Assembly (NCBI GenBank): GCA_039819545.1
Contig: JBCBRS010000002.1
Coordinates: 1-64,000 of the forward strand
Length of the DNA stretch: 64,000 bases
Direction: 5' to 3'
From: CALLPQ01 sp039819545
GTDB lineage: Bacteria; Pseudomonadota; Alphaproteobacteria; Caulobacterales; Parvularculaceae
This document shows, in pieces, positions 7,662-16,749 of this stretch (position 1 is the stretch's first letter; each line of letters opens with the position of its first letter). Position numbers and translations under genes: made by a program. The notes under the pieces are model-generated. The model made no database searches and was not told the DNA's origin. It saw nothing but the letters and a program-made list of their open reading frames with translations.

Positions 7662-8222
7662 TTACTGATCAATGGAGCCTAGACCGGCAGGACCGCTTCG
7701 CGCAGAAATTGCTCGATCGATCGCTGAAGTCAGCCCTGTGGCGCCGCCCATATCGGTGGGCAGAGCAACGATGGAAGCTCCGTTGCGTTCACGCACGGCA
7801 AAAGCGCCCTGAGAGAAGCCGGTGACTGCATAGTTGCCATCGCTCGCATCGGTCAGAAACAGCATGGCTTGATCACCAACCCTAAAGGAGGGTGAAGACG
7901 CTGTGACGGAAACAAGAGAAACTTTTCCTGTCTGGTAGCGCCCGCCAGCGCTACGCACGACAATTGTATCGCCGGCATCGCCAAACGCTGATTTCGTCAC
8001 GCGGAACGTTGTCAGGGTGTAGACCCCATTCACATCACGGCCATATTCAACGCCGATGGCTTCACCAATCACGCATGCGGACGAACTCTGGGCAATCTCT
8101 CCCAGCGACAGTCGCGACATGGTCGTTGCAACCGATGGTGCAACGGCTGCGGTGGTTGCGGCAACGGCACCCGCAATCAAACCCGCCGAAAGAAGGCCAG
8201 CGGCCTTTTTCTTGATTCGCAT
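7662..8222 (-). CDS. Exported protein of unknown function paired with the matrixin
   Basis: The 186-residue protein has a lysine-rich start (MRIKKKAAGLL) and a long Ala-rich hydrophobic segment suggesting a signal peptide. A predicted beta-rich domain contains SRLSLGEIAQSSSACVIGEA and RVGDQAMLFLTDASDG. Small secreted proteins of this kind (a membrane-targeted strand-rich domain saying how a residue mediates effects and an RVG-x-x-x-LFL motif) often precede matrixin genes in bacteria, from memory of gene neighbourhoods. A strong AGGAG site sits 5 nt before the ATG. It is the first gene of a two-gene operon with the protease; it might be an inhibitor, chaperone or substrate, but nothing in the sequence proves this. 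Confidence 0.7.
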   Translation of the reverse strand: MRIKKKAAGLLSAGLIAGAVAATTAAVAPSVATTMSRLSLGEIAQSSSACVIGEAIGVEYGRDVNGVYTLTTFRVTKSAFGDAGDTIVVRSAGGRYQTGKVSLVSVTASSPSFRVGDQAMLFLTDASDGNYAVTGFSQGAFAVRERNGASIVALPTDMGGATGLTSAIDRAISARSGPAGLGSIDQ

Positions 8223-8641
8223 TCTCTTCTCCTAAATCGTCATTAAACGAAACGGATACCCCTGGCATTCTCCCCACACGGACAATTGCCTGCCCGTTTC
8301 TACAGGTGATACCCGACAGACCCGTGTCATAAGAATGCCTTAATTCAGTCTGGTTTGGCAAGAGGGTAAACGCCGTCGCACGTATAACGTGAAGACAGGT
8401 TTGCGCATGTTCCATCGTTGTTGTGGAATTCAGGCGAGGCGTGTTGTTCGCATGCGCAGCACACTATTTTCGTGCAATGAGAATAAAATTGTCCGTTTAC
8501 GGCAATTTTTAGCGCGCCCTCTTCCCGGCGCACGATAAACAAGACAAACCGGGTATCAGATCTGGGTTCACACGCGCCGGTTGTGCGCGTCAAAATCCAC
8601 ACGCAGGAAACGCGTTATTGCTGGCTTCAATCAACGGACCG
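8223..8641. other. Intergenic region between aroA and the protease operon
   Basis: About 420 bp lie between aroA (ending at 8642) and the start of the exported-protein gene, all on the minus strand. It must hold the protease-operon promoter. An 85-codon minus-strand frame (8345-8602) is present, but it is Cys-rich, lacks a good ribosome site and is not convincing. A weak inverted repeat (ACGCGC/GCGCGT, near 8572-8591) might assist aroA termination. I see nothing else. Confidence 0.5.
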
Positions 8642-10054
8642 TTAGGCGGCCTCAATGGTTGCGCCCAGGCGATTCATAAGCGTGCAAAAATCCGGGAAGC
8701 TCGTGGCAATCATGGCGCCGCTATCAACGTGCACGGGATTTACCGCCGCACACCCCATGACGAGAAAAGCCATTGCGATGCGATGGTCATGATGGGTGGA
8801 GACCAAACCACCGCCATTCGGCGACGCGGACCCTTCCACGGCAAGCCAATCAGGGCCGCTTTCGCACCGAACGCCATTGGCGCGCAAACCCGCCTCAGTC
8901 GCGGCAATGCGGTCACTTTCTTTGACCCGCATCTCACCAATCCCCGCCATATGGGTGCGCCCGGACGCAAACGCTGCTGCCACTGCCAGAATGGGGTACT
9001 CATCAATCATGGACGGGGCACGGCTGGCAGGCACATCGACACCGCGCAGGGCGCTCGACCGGGCGGTGATGGTGCCCACCTGTTCCCCATTCTGGATGCG
9101 GACATCAGCGATGGTCAGATCGCCGCCCATCTCCCGCAGGGTTTCAAACAATCCGGTGCGCAGGGGATTGAGCAACACAGTCTTGACCGTGATCTCCGCG
9201 TCTTTGGCAATCAGACCGAGGACCACAAGAAAAGCAGCCGATGAAGGATCCCCCGGTACGACCACGGTGCACCCGTTTAACGCCTGCCCGCCTTCGAGCG
9301 TGATCTCCCTGCCCCCGCCAGGTTTTTCGCTGCGTGCCAGCGTGGCGCCAAACGCGATCAGCATATTCTCGGTGTGATCGCGCGAAGGGACAGGCTCAGT
9401 GATACGGGTTGTACCCTTGCTGTTCAAACCAGCCAGCAACACCGCAGATTTCACCTGCGCCGAGGCCACCGGCAGGGTGTAATCAATGGCGGGCAAGGCC
9501 CCCTCCTCGCGGACGTTGACGGTAATTGGCAACTTGTCGTCTTCGGTGGTTGCCACAAGCCCCATCTGCCGCAAGGGCGCCAATATCCGGCCCATAGGCC
9601 GCCCGCGTAAGCTACCATCGCCGTCGAAACGCGCGCCGAGACCAAGACCAGCAATGAGCCCCAGTGTCAGCCGCACGCCGGTGCCCGCATTGCCAAAATA
9701 AAGCCGCAGATCCCCGTCGCGCTCGGGACGTGCATGACCGCCAATCCCGGTCACTGACCAAACTGGCGTGGGCGTGTCATCAGCCCCAGCGCGACCCTCG
9801 TCCACCTCGATATCTGCGCCCAGCGCCCGCATGGCCGCGGCCGTGTGCAGAACGTCATCGCCTTCAAGGAGCCCTGTGATTTTTGTCTGACCGTGGGCCA
9901 GTGCGCCCAGCATCAGCGCCCGGTGGGAAATCGACTTGTCGCCCGGCACCTCGACGACACCGCGCGGGGCGGCGCCGGAACTTGCACGCAGCGGCCCATC
10001 CATCGGCACAGGGTCACGCATCGAAGGGCGCATTTGGTTTGGAGCAGCAGACAT
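8642..10054 (-). CDS. aroA: 3-phosphoshikimate 1-carboxyvinyltransferase (EPSP synthase)
   Basis: This enzyme catalyses the sixth step of the shikimate pathway: shikimate-3-phosphate plus PEP gives EPSP, in the cytosol. The 470-residue protein shows GDKSISHR near residue 40, the GNAGTGVRLTLGL loop, RPMGR, SRDHTENML and RAPSMIDEYPILAVAAAFA. The RDHTE-x-ML motif and overall sequence resemble class II (CP4-like) enzymes. The PEP-pocket motif has Gly (GNAGTG) where the glyphosate-tolerant CP4 protein has Ala. Divergent from it is the TIGR02300 gene, a neighbourhood common in alphaproteobacteria. Confidence 0.97.
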   Translation of the reverse strand: MSAAPNQMRPSMRDPVPMDGPLRASSGAAPRGVVEVPGDKSISHRALMLGALAHGQTKITGLLEGDDVLHTAAAMRALGADIEVDEGRAGADDTPTPVWSVTGIGGHARPERDGDLRLYFGNAGTGVRLTLGLIAGLGLGARFDGDGSLRGRPMGRILAPLRQMGLVATTEDDKLPITVNVREEGALPAIDYTLPVASAQVKSAVLLAGLNSKGTTRITEPVPSRDHTENMLIAFGATLARSEKPGGGREITLEGGQALNGCTVVVPGDPSSAAFLVVLGLIAKDAEITVKTVLLNPLRTGLFETLREMGGDLTIADVRIQNGEQVGTITARSSALRGVDVPASRAPSMIDEYPILAVAAAFASGRTHMAGIGEMRVKESDRIAATEAGLRANGVRCESGPDWLAVEGSASPNGGGLVSTHHDHRIAMAFLVMGCAAVNPVHVDSGAMIATSFPDFCTLMNRLGATIEAA

Positions 10055-10174
10055 TTATTTCTTTCAAAGTCGCGCGGTCTTTTCGGCCTTCGAATTGACA
10101 GGATCGCGCTTGCGTGGCAATGCCCGCGTCTTGATTTTTCATCCCCCACTGACCCGATCGGAAAGGGCCCTGCC

Positions 10175-10648
10175 TTGACCAAAGCTGAACTCGGCACCAA
10201 ACGCGACTGCCCCGAATGCGGCACGCGGTTTTATGACCTTCATAAAGAACCCGCCCATTGCCCCAACTGCCATCACGAATTTATCCCCGAAGCCCTTCTG
10301 AAACCGCGAAAAACCCGCGCTGAAGAAGAAAAACCGGTGAAGTCCGACGAGGACGATAGCACAGAAGAAAGCGAAAACGTCACGTCGCTGGACGAAGCCG
10401 ATGCGGAAAACCGTAACCCGACGTCGAAACGCAAAACCGCCCTCGATGAAGAGGACAGCGCGGACAAAGACAACGATAGCGACAGCGGCGACGACGATAG
10501 TGACGAGGACGACATCCCCGACATTGACGATATTGCTGTCGATCTCGATGATGATGATGACGACGAGGACAGCAATGATTCGCTCCTTGAAAACGAAGAC
10601 GACGACGATGTAACCGCCATTATCAAGCCAGCCAGCGATGACGATTGA
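10175..10648 (+). CDS. TIGR02300-family zinc-ribbon protein with acidic tail
   Basis: The 157-residue protein starts LTKAELGTKRDCPECGTRFY. It carries a two-knuckle zinc ribbon (CPECGTRFYDLHKEPAHCPNC) followed by PALLKPRK-like basic residues and a long low-complexity Asp/Glu-rich tail with runs of Asp. The TTG at 10175 is the most likely start: the conserved family N-terminus begins there, a purine-rich GGAAAGGG lies just upstream, and the in-frame extension would run antisense into aroA. This family is small, mostly alphaproteobacterial, and of unknown function; the acidic tail suggests binding to a basic partner such as ribosomal or nucleic-acid-binding proteins. Confidence 0.85.
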   Translation: MTKAELGTKRDCPECGTRFYDLHKEPAHCPNCHHEFIPEALLKPRKTRAEEEKPVKSDEDDSTEESENVTSLDEADAENRNPTSKRKTALDEEDSADKDNDSDSGDDDSDEDDIPDIDDIAVDLDDDDDDEDSNDSLLENEDDDDVTAIIKPASDDD

Positions 10649-10753
10649 TTAAGGGCTTTTGCGGGCGGTCCGCGAAATCATTGGCGCGGTCCGTTTTCCC
10701 TCTTGCGGGTGCTAGGATGACGCGATACACACCGCGTCCAGCCAAATGGAAAT

Positions 10754-10829
<76 letters not shown>

Positions 10830-10831
10830 TA

Positions 10832-10856
10832 GCCCTTTTTGCGGAGCAAAAAGGGC
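10832..10856 (+). terminator. Hairpin after tRNA-Ala
   Basis: An 11-bp perfect stem (GCCCTTTTTGC 10832-10842 with GCAAAAAGGGC 10846-10856) has a 3-nt GGA loop. The T-run lies within the stem rather than after it, so it is an atypical terminator. It may serve as the 3' processing or termination structure of the tRNA transcript. Confidence 0.55.
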
Positions 10857-11063
10857 GGGGGAACCGCTGAAATCATTTTCGCTTGTGCGCTAGGGCGCGC
10901 GGTAGGCTGAGGGGCGATTAAACGGGCCGCCAACATCAGGTTTAATCGGCCAATCGTTCAGCCCCACCTTTCCAAAACTTGAATTTTCATGGAGGTGTTG
11001 GCAAAGCCATAAGACTGTCAGGACTAAATCTGTCATCTCCAATGATAAGACAAGGCACCATCC

Positions 11064-14000
11064 ATGGTTCAGGTCACGCGTGTTGAGACGCCCAGCGACG
11101 GCGTTGATCCGGATTTCTACCGCACCTTTTACAAGGACATGGAGGCAAAGACCGACGAGGAAGTTCACCTTCACTGGCTAAAGCATGGCCAGCTTGAAGG
11201 ACGCCTGCCCAGTGAGGCTGCCGCCACCGCGCAGTTTGAGCAACACCCTGCGCTGCCCGATGATTTCGACATTGAGGGATATCTGAACGCCAATGAGGAT
11301 GTTGCGCAGTCAATTACGTGGCGATTTCAAGCAATCGAACACTATCTCAAACTCGGCATGGCCGAAAACCGGCGCTACAAACCCGAGCCGCCAAAGGGAA
11401 AAACTGCCAGCGTCAATGCACGCGTCGAAGCAATCGAGACTGTTGATCCCGAATTTTATCGTGCCGTCTATCGCGATATACAGGACGCAGACGATAATAA
11501 ATGCCATGAGCATTATTTCAAACATGGTCGGAAAGAAGGACGACATCCCAATTTTGCATCGTTCCGCAGCGGCCATCGCAACGGTCAACTCATCCCGTCG
11601 GCATTTAACCTTGCGACATATATGTCGAACGCTGCTGATCTTCACCAGAAGCTTGACCATCCGTATGCGTATCTCCTTCACTATCTAAATTCAGGTCTGG
11701 AGGAAAAACGTGACGGGCTTGCAAAAACCGTCAGCCCCCGTTTTGTTCGGGACTATTATGGCATCGAACTGCCCAAGGAGATTGACGCTGCAGAGGCGCT
11801 ATCAATCATCCGTATAGAAAAGGGTTTGAGCGTTGAGGATTTGACCTTTCTGACAGCGGCGGACCTGTGCGGCGTTCACCGTGTGCCCGCAAAACCGTTC
11901 CTGCAGATCTTCGACCACGAGGCGTATATTTTCTCCAACACTGCCCAGGACGAGCGGGTCCAAAATGATGGTCCCGATCCGGATAATTATGCTTTGTGTC
12001 TGGAGCATTTTTTGGAATCTGGTCTCGCGCGAGCAGCTGATATCTCCTACGCGCACAAATTTGATCCAGAATTTTATGCAAGCCAGTATCACAGCGACTT
12101 GCCTCGCCCCTTAAAAATCGAACGAGAAAATGTCAGCGACGATATTGAGGATAAAAACTATAATCCTTACAAGGATCAATGTGTAGACCTTTTTCAACAC
12201 TGGATCGGTGTTGGCAGTGCGCACAATATGTATCCCAATCTGATTGTCTGGGCAAAAAAGCATCTTGATCTGGAAATCCCCGTGCGGCTGGTGGACGATC
12301 TTGCTGACTATCGACGACTTAATGTCGACCTGAAAACCCTCTCAAAACCCGGCGACGTCCTCAATCACCTTTTCAATCATGGCCTCGTAGAAAATCGCCC
12401 AGGCGTATCCTTCAATGATGAAACAGCCGATTGCTTTTGCGCAGCGGCAGAAAGCCTGATGCGTCAGGGCAAGCGCACCGAGAGCATTGCGGTTCTCAAT
12501 CAAATTCTGCGCGGGTCGCCGAACTTTCCGAAAGCTGCCCATAGTCTTGGCGACGATCTTTTCCGCAATGGCTTTCACACCAGCGCACTCACTCAATATC
12601 TACCGTTGATCGACACCAAGACCGCCCAGCAATGGACCTATATTAATGCGAGTAGTTGCTATGAGGCGCTGGGCGATGAAATCAACGCTGTAGAGATGCT
12701 TGTGCGCGGCGCCGAGGCGTTTCCCGAAGATGTAAACCTCGCCGAAAGGGTCAAGCGCGCGACCAAACACTTCTTTCCACTGATGTTAAAGCGCGCCCGG
12801 CACACAGCGATCTGCCAGTCTATTCCAGATGCACGCGACCAGATGCGCGACGCCTTGCGGCTTTTTCCCGATGACCAATTCGGTCCCTTGCGCGAAAACG
12901 CCATCCGTAATGTCGTGATTGTTGGCAATCATGACCTGCCGCAATGTCGGTTTTATCGCATCGACCAAAAAATCGATCATTTGAAAAAGGCCGGGTACAA
13001 TGTCACCGTTTATCGGCACACGGAAACTCTTGATGCCTATCACGCCCGCCTTTTTGAAACGGATGCGGTAATTTTTTATCGCGTGCCGGCGCTGCCGCCG
13101 ATTATTGATGCCATCAATGCAGCCAATATTCTGGGCCTGCCAACATTTTACGACATGGACGATCTTCTATTTGACGAAACGCTGTTTCCACCGCCGCTGG
13201 AGACCTATGCGGGTCAGATCACGCCCGATGCCCATGCGGCGATGGCCGCGGACGTTCCGCTTGTCCGGCACGCCATGGCGCTTTGTCGGTACGGGATCGC
13301 GTCTACCACAAGTCTGGCGCGCGAAATGGAGAAAGTCGTTCATAGCGGCACCGTCTTCATTCATAAAAATGCGTTCGGCGCCTTGCATGAACGCATGGCG
13401 CTTGCCCCCCCTGACAGGGCAAAGCGCGATCAGATTACGCTCTTTTACGGGTCAGGTACCAAAGCCCATAAAGACGATTTTCACGATATCATTGAGCCGG
13501 TGTTCACGCGCCTGCACCAGACCCATGGCGACAAGATCAGGTTTCTCGTGCTTGGCCATATCTCCATGACGCCAGCGCTTCTCGCACTGGATGACACGCT
13601 CCAGTTACAGGAGCCTTTGTGGGATACGGAGGATTACTGGAGCCTTTTGCGCGATGAGGCTGATATCAATCTCTCTGTCCTGTCGAGTACGCCAGTCACA
13701 GACGCAAAAAGCGAGATCAAATGGCTGGAGGCCGCCATGTTTGGCATTCCCTCCGTGGTCAGCCGAACGGCGACCCATGCGCAGATCATCGACCATGGTG
13801 AAACCGGCTTTCTCTGCGAGAAAAGCGATGAGTTTTACGAGGCCATCAATGCTTTGATCGAAAGCAAAAAGCTGCGCAAATCCATTGGTAACGCAGCGCG
13901 TGATGCGGCGTTTGTTGGCTATAGTATCGATGCGATGGCCGACAACATTCGGGAGATCATGTCAGGGTTTGAGCGTCAGGCGCATAAAACCGCGCGCCAT

Positions 14001-15200
14001 AAGATAGCCGTCGTCAATGTCTTTTATCCGCCCCAGGCGGTGGGCGGCGCAACGCGGGTTGTCCACGACAATGTCAATGATTTGATTGAGGAATTTGGCG
14101 ACCGTTTCGAAGTCACCGTCTTTACATCGTGTAATGGCGATAAACCTTATGAGCTCACCGACTATGTGCACGATGGGGTGCGCGTCACAGCCGTGACAAC
14201 CGAGACAACACCGCATCTCGAAAAACGGATGATTGATTCGCAAATGGCCGTCGCCTTCCGGCGATTCCTCGACCGTGAAAAGCCGGATCTAGTCCATTTT
14301 CACTGTGTGCAACGGCTCACCACCTCCGTCCTGAGTGAGGCGCGCGCAGCAAATATTCCCTACGTGATCACGGCGCATGATGGCTGGTGGATCAGCGATT
14401 CCCAGTTCCTCGTCGATGAAAATGACGAGATTGATCTTTATACCCATGAAAATCCAGAGCGCAGCAAGTCCGACCAAAAGAGCGACGCTGATTCCGCTCC
14501 CATGAATGATCGCCAGCGTGCGATCCGCAAAGATTTGTTCAGTGCCCGTCATATTTTGGCAGTTTCTGATCCGTTTGCCGATATTTATCGCAGCACTGGT
14601 CTTGATCACACCATCACGGTGGAAAACGGGGTCTCGCAATTGCCACCGGTGCCGCGCACACCCTCGGCTTCCGGTCGGGTGCGGCTGGCCCATATTGGCG
14701 GTGTCTCCCGCCACAAGGGCTTTCATCTGGTAAAACACGCCTTAATGTCACGGCCGGACTTTACAAACCTCGAACTCCTCGTCGTTGATCATGCCCGCCA
14801 GCAGGGATCGATAGCCCGCGAGGTCTGGGGCTCAACGCCAATCACGTTCGTACCCAAGGTCCCGCAAAAGGATGTGGCGGGGCTTTTCGGTCAAATCGAT
14901 GTGTTGCTCGCGCCCTCCATCTGGCCCGAAAGCTATGGGCTCGTCACGCGGGAGGCGCTGATGTGTGGCTGCCGCGTTATTGCGTCGGATCGCGGCGCCA
15001 TTGGCGCGTGCGTTGACCATGGTGAAACCGGTCTTGTGGTCAGTGTCGATCATATTGACGGTCTGCGCGACGCGCTGGCCGAGGTGAATGCAAACGCAGA
15101 TTTTTATCTATCCCCGCCGCCGTCGCGTCCAACCTTGCGGTTGGCCCGCCAGCAAGCCCGCGATCTCGCGGCGCTTTACACCCGAATTCTGGAAGAATAA
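11064..15200 (+). CDS. Giant bifunctional glycosyltransferase with N-terminal repeats
   Basis: The 1378-residue cytosolic protein has four parts. Residues 1-455 hold about seven imperfect repeats of the pattern D/F-x-x-x-Y...D...H-x-x-x-x-G-x-x-E-x-R (for example VDPEFYRAVYRDIQD followed by HYFKHGRKEGR), a module seen in many surface-polysaccharide glycosyltransferases. Residues about 456-570 resemble TPR helices (AAESLMRQGKRTESIAVLNQ). Residues about 617-968 are a first GT-B domain (VVIVGNHDLPQCRFYRID start, YDMDDLLFDE, then FGIPSVVSRTATHAQII). Residues about 980-1378 are a second GT4-like domain (FYPPQAVGGATRVVHDN, IWPESYGLVTREALMCGC). It probably builds an exopolysaccharide or protein glycan. 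The sulfotransferase gene follows, suggesting sulfated glycans. Confidence 0.85.
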   Translation: MVQVTRVETPSDGVDPDFYRTFYKDMEAKTDEEVHLHWLKHGQLEGRLPSEAAATAQFEQHPALPDDFDIEGYLNANEDVAQSITWRFQAIEHYLKLGMAENRRYKPEPPKGKTASVNARVEAIETVDPEFYRAVYRDIQDADDNKCHEHYFKHGRKEGRHPNFASFRSGHRNGQLIPSAFNLATYMSNAADLHQKLDHPYAYLLHYLNSGLEEKRDGLAKTVSPRFVRDYYGIELPKEIDAAEALSIIRIEKGLSVEDLTFLTAADLCGVHRVPAKPFLQIFDHEAYIFSNTAQDERVQNDGPDPDNYALCLEHFLESGLARAADISYAHKFDPEFYASQYHSDLPRPLKIERENVSDDIEDKNYNPYKDQCVDLFQHWIGVGSAHNMYPNLIVWAKKHLDLEIPVRLVDDLADYRRLNVDLKTLSKPGDVLNHLFNHGLVENRPGVSFNDETADCFCAAAESLMRQGKRTESIAVLNQILRGSPNFPKAAHSLGDDLFRNGFHTSALTQYLPLIDTKTAQQWTYINASSCYEALGDEINAVEMLVRGAEAFPEDVNLAERVKRATKHFFPLMLKRARHTAICQSIPDARDQMRDALRLFPDDQFGPLRENAIRNVVIVGNHDLPQCRFYRIDQKIDHLKKAGYNVTVYRHTETLDAYHARLFETDAVIFYRVPALPPIIDAINAANILGLPTFYDMDDLLFDETLFPPPLETYAGQITPDAHAAMAADVPLVRHAMALCRYGIASTTSLAREMEKVVHSGTVFIHKNAFGALHERMALAPPDRAKRDQITLFYGSGTKAHKDDFHDIIEPVFTRLHQTHGDKIRFLVLGHISMTPALLALDDTLQLQEPLWDTEDYWSLLRDEADINLSVLSSTPVTDAKSEIKWLEAAMFGIPSVVSRTATHAQIIDHGETGFLCEKSDEFYEAINALIESKKLRKSIGNAARDAAFVGYSIDAMADNIREIMSGFERQAHKTARHKIAVVNVFYPPQAVGGATRVVHDNVNDLIEEFGDRFEVTVFTSCNGDKPYELTDYVHDGVRVTAVTTETTPHLEKRMIDSQMAVAFRRFLDREKPDLVHFHCVQRLTTSVLSEARAANIPYVITAHDGWWISDSQFLVDENDEIDLYTHENPERSKSDQKSDADSAPMNDRQRAIRKDLFSARHILAVSDPFADIYRSTGLDHTITVENGVSQLPPVPRTPSASGRVRLAHIGGVSRHKGFHLVKHALMSRPDFTNLELLVVDHARQQGSIAREVWGSTPITFVPKVPQKDVAGLFGQIDVLLAPSIWPESYGLVTREALMCGCRVIASDRGAIGACVDHGETGLVVSVDHIDGLRDALAEVNANADFYLSPPPSRPTLRLARQQARDLAALYTRILEE

Positions 15201-15318
15201 GCTTTGTCACGAGAGACAAGCGGGCAGTAAAAAGAGCGGGACAGATCAACACTCGGTGCGCGCCGACGCGATGCGCACCGTGAGAGATCAAAAGACCTCA
15301 GAACCTTCGGACAGGGAT

Positions 15319-16080
15319 ATGACCATCGAATTTGTGATCTGTGGGTTGGAGCATAGTGGCACCACCCTGATTTCCGACCTGTTCCGGCAGGTTGATGGCC
15401 TTGATGCGGGGTTTGAGGCGGGCGTCCTGCTGTCCGAAAAGCCGAGCGAATTCCAAACGCTCGAGCCCTTTGCGACCATTATTAAAGAGGGCTGGAACAT
15501 TGACGAGGCCGCCTTTACGCGGTGCTGCGCCGCGCCAACCCATGCGGCGTTTTATAAGCAGTTGAAGATCGAAAGCGCCGAGCTTCTGGGCGACAATATA
15601 AGGATTTTTGATAAGACCCCGCGCTATCTTTCCCGTCTTGACGATTGCCTGACGCGTACGGATGCGCCTTTTATTGCCAGCTTCAAAGACCCGCGCGCAA
15701 TCGTGCATTCTGATTTTAGGCGCGTTGATAATGATGATTTTTTTGGATGGTACAAAGACTATATGCCAAAAAAGCGGCATTATCTGCGCACCTGTTATCG
15801 TCAGTACAAAAATGCAAAAGCCAATGAACCGAGGGTATTTTTCATCTCGCTGGAAATGCTGGCCCTTGATGCACGCAACAGTATGGACGCGATGTTTGGC
15901 CATGTGGGATTAGAGTTTTCGCTAAATTATATGCTGATGAATGGCCTGCGCTATGCCAATACGCGGTCGAATGCGGTTTCCATTCCCATCGCGTTTTCCT
16001 ACCTGGCTGATTTTGATGATCAGCACACAAACCTGATTGAAAAAGACTTCGCCGAACTGGAAGACTGGTTTTACCAGTAG
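15319..16080 (+). CDS. Predicted P-loop sulfotransferase
   Basis: The 253-residue protein begins MTIEFVICGLEHSGTTLISD. HSGTTLI fits the 5'-phosphosulfate loop of PAPS-dependent sulfotransferases, and FKDPRAIVHSDFRR fits the 3'-phosphate-binding segment. The ATG at 15319 is chosen because the conserved domain begins there and a short AGGG precedes it; an in-frame ATG at 15271 would add 16 polar residues. It follows the double glycosyltransferase by 118 bp on the same strand, so sulfation of the same polysaccharide is a reasonable inference. Acceptor unknown. Confidence 0.75.
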   Translation: MTIEFVICGLEHSGTTLISDLFRQVDGLDAGFEAGVLLSEKPSEFQTLEPFATIIKEGWNIDEAAFTRCCAAPTHAAFYKQLKIESAELLGDNIRIFDKTPRYLSRLDDCLTRTDAPFIASFKDPRAIVHSDFRRVDNDDFFGWYKDYMPKKRHYLRTCYRQYKNAKANEPRVFFISLEMLALDARNSMDAMFGHVGLEFSLNYMLMNGLRYANTRSNAVSIPIAFSYLADFDDQHTNLIEKDFAELEDWFYQ

Positions 16081-16107
16081 TGCCGAACAAACGCGCGACC
16101 GCGACTT

Positions 16108-16749
16108 TCAGGACCCGCGCGAGCGGATTAGGATCGGCTTGTTTGCTGCGCGCAAATCATGGTCATCGTCAATATCGTTCAGGGTGGGCAGGAACGCCGT
16201 TTTGAACGCACGTGGCAGGCTTGCCAGCATATCGGCGCCTGCGTGACCCGTTGACCAGCGCACGCCAGAAAATTGATCCGGCGCAGCCCGAAACTGACGC
16301 AAGCCCAGCAGCCAGAACCCGCCATCATCTGCCCGGCCCATGACCGCGTCGTGCCCGCCAAGGGCGCGGGCCGCCGCCGCCAGATGGTGTGCTGTTAGGT
16401 CTGGGCAATCGGCCCCGATAAACAGGACCGGGCGGGCCGGTACCGTTTGCGCGAGGCGGCGCATCCGCGCGCCAAGATCGCCTGACCCTTGGGGAGCGCG
16501 CGTGCAATCACTCCTCGGCGCGGGCCAACAGTGATAGCGCCCACCGAGCGCCGCAGGCTCATCAACGGCGACAATAATTTTCAGTGCCGGAAAGAGCTGG
16601 CGCGCCTCCCGAGCCCGCGCCACGGTCAGTTCCACCATGGCCGAGAACAGCGTTGTCGCCCGCCCGTGGCCCAGCGTAACGCCGAGCCGGGTTTTCACCC
16701 GGCCTGCAATCGGCGCTTTTGTCAGAATAAAGAGCGTTGTTTCCACCAC
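16108..16749 (-). CDS. DUF2064 / TIGR04282-type nucleotidyl-sugar transferase-like protein
   Basis: The 213-residue GT-A-like protein has a KAPIAGRVKTRLG start, LFIGADCPDLTAHHLAAA (the conserved GxDxP motif), and DAVMGRADDGGFWLLGLRQF, the family hallmark. TIGR04282 members are called 'rSAM/selenodomain-associated transferase 1' and usually pair with a GT2 partner, as here. It starts with GTG, overlapping the partner's TAG stop by one base (TAGTG), so the two are probably translationally coupled. A radical SAM gene lies nearby but belongs to another family and strand, so association with a natural-product or arsenosugar-like pathway remains unproven. Confidence 0.85.
   Translation of the reverse strand: MVETTLFILTKAPIAGRVKTRLGVTLGHGRATTLFSAMVELTVARAREARQLFPALKIIVAVDEPAALGGRYHCWPAPRSDCTRAPQGSGDLGARMRRLAQTVPARPVLFIGADCPDLTAHHLAAAARALGGHDAVMGRADDGGFWLLGLRQFRAAPDQFSGVRWSTGHAGADMLASLPRAFKTAFLPTLNDIDDDHDLRAANKPILIRSRGS

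Noticed and set aside
8345..8602. 85-codon minus-strand reading frame upstream of the protease operon
   Set aside because: Cys-rich composition, no ribosome site and no recognisable motif; likely noncoding.
10401..10640. Repetitive GAT/GAC region as a tandem repeat or CRISPR-like array
   Set aside because: It encodes the Asp-rich tail of the TIGR02300 protein; there are no regular spacers. No CRISPR array was seen anywhere in the window.
10649..10753. Promoter elements for tRNA-Ala
   Set aside because: No hexamer pair with acceptable spacing could be picked with confidence by eye.
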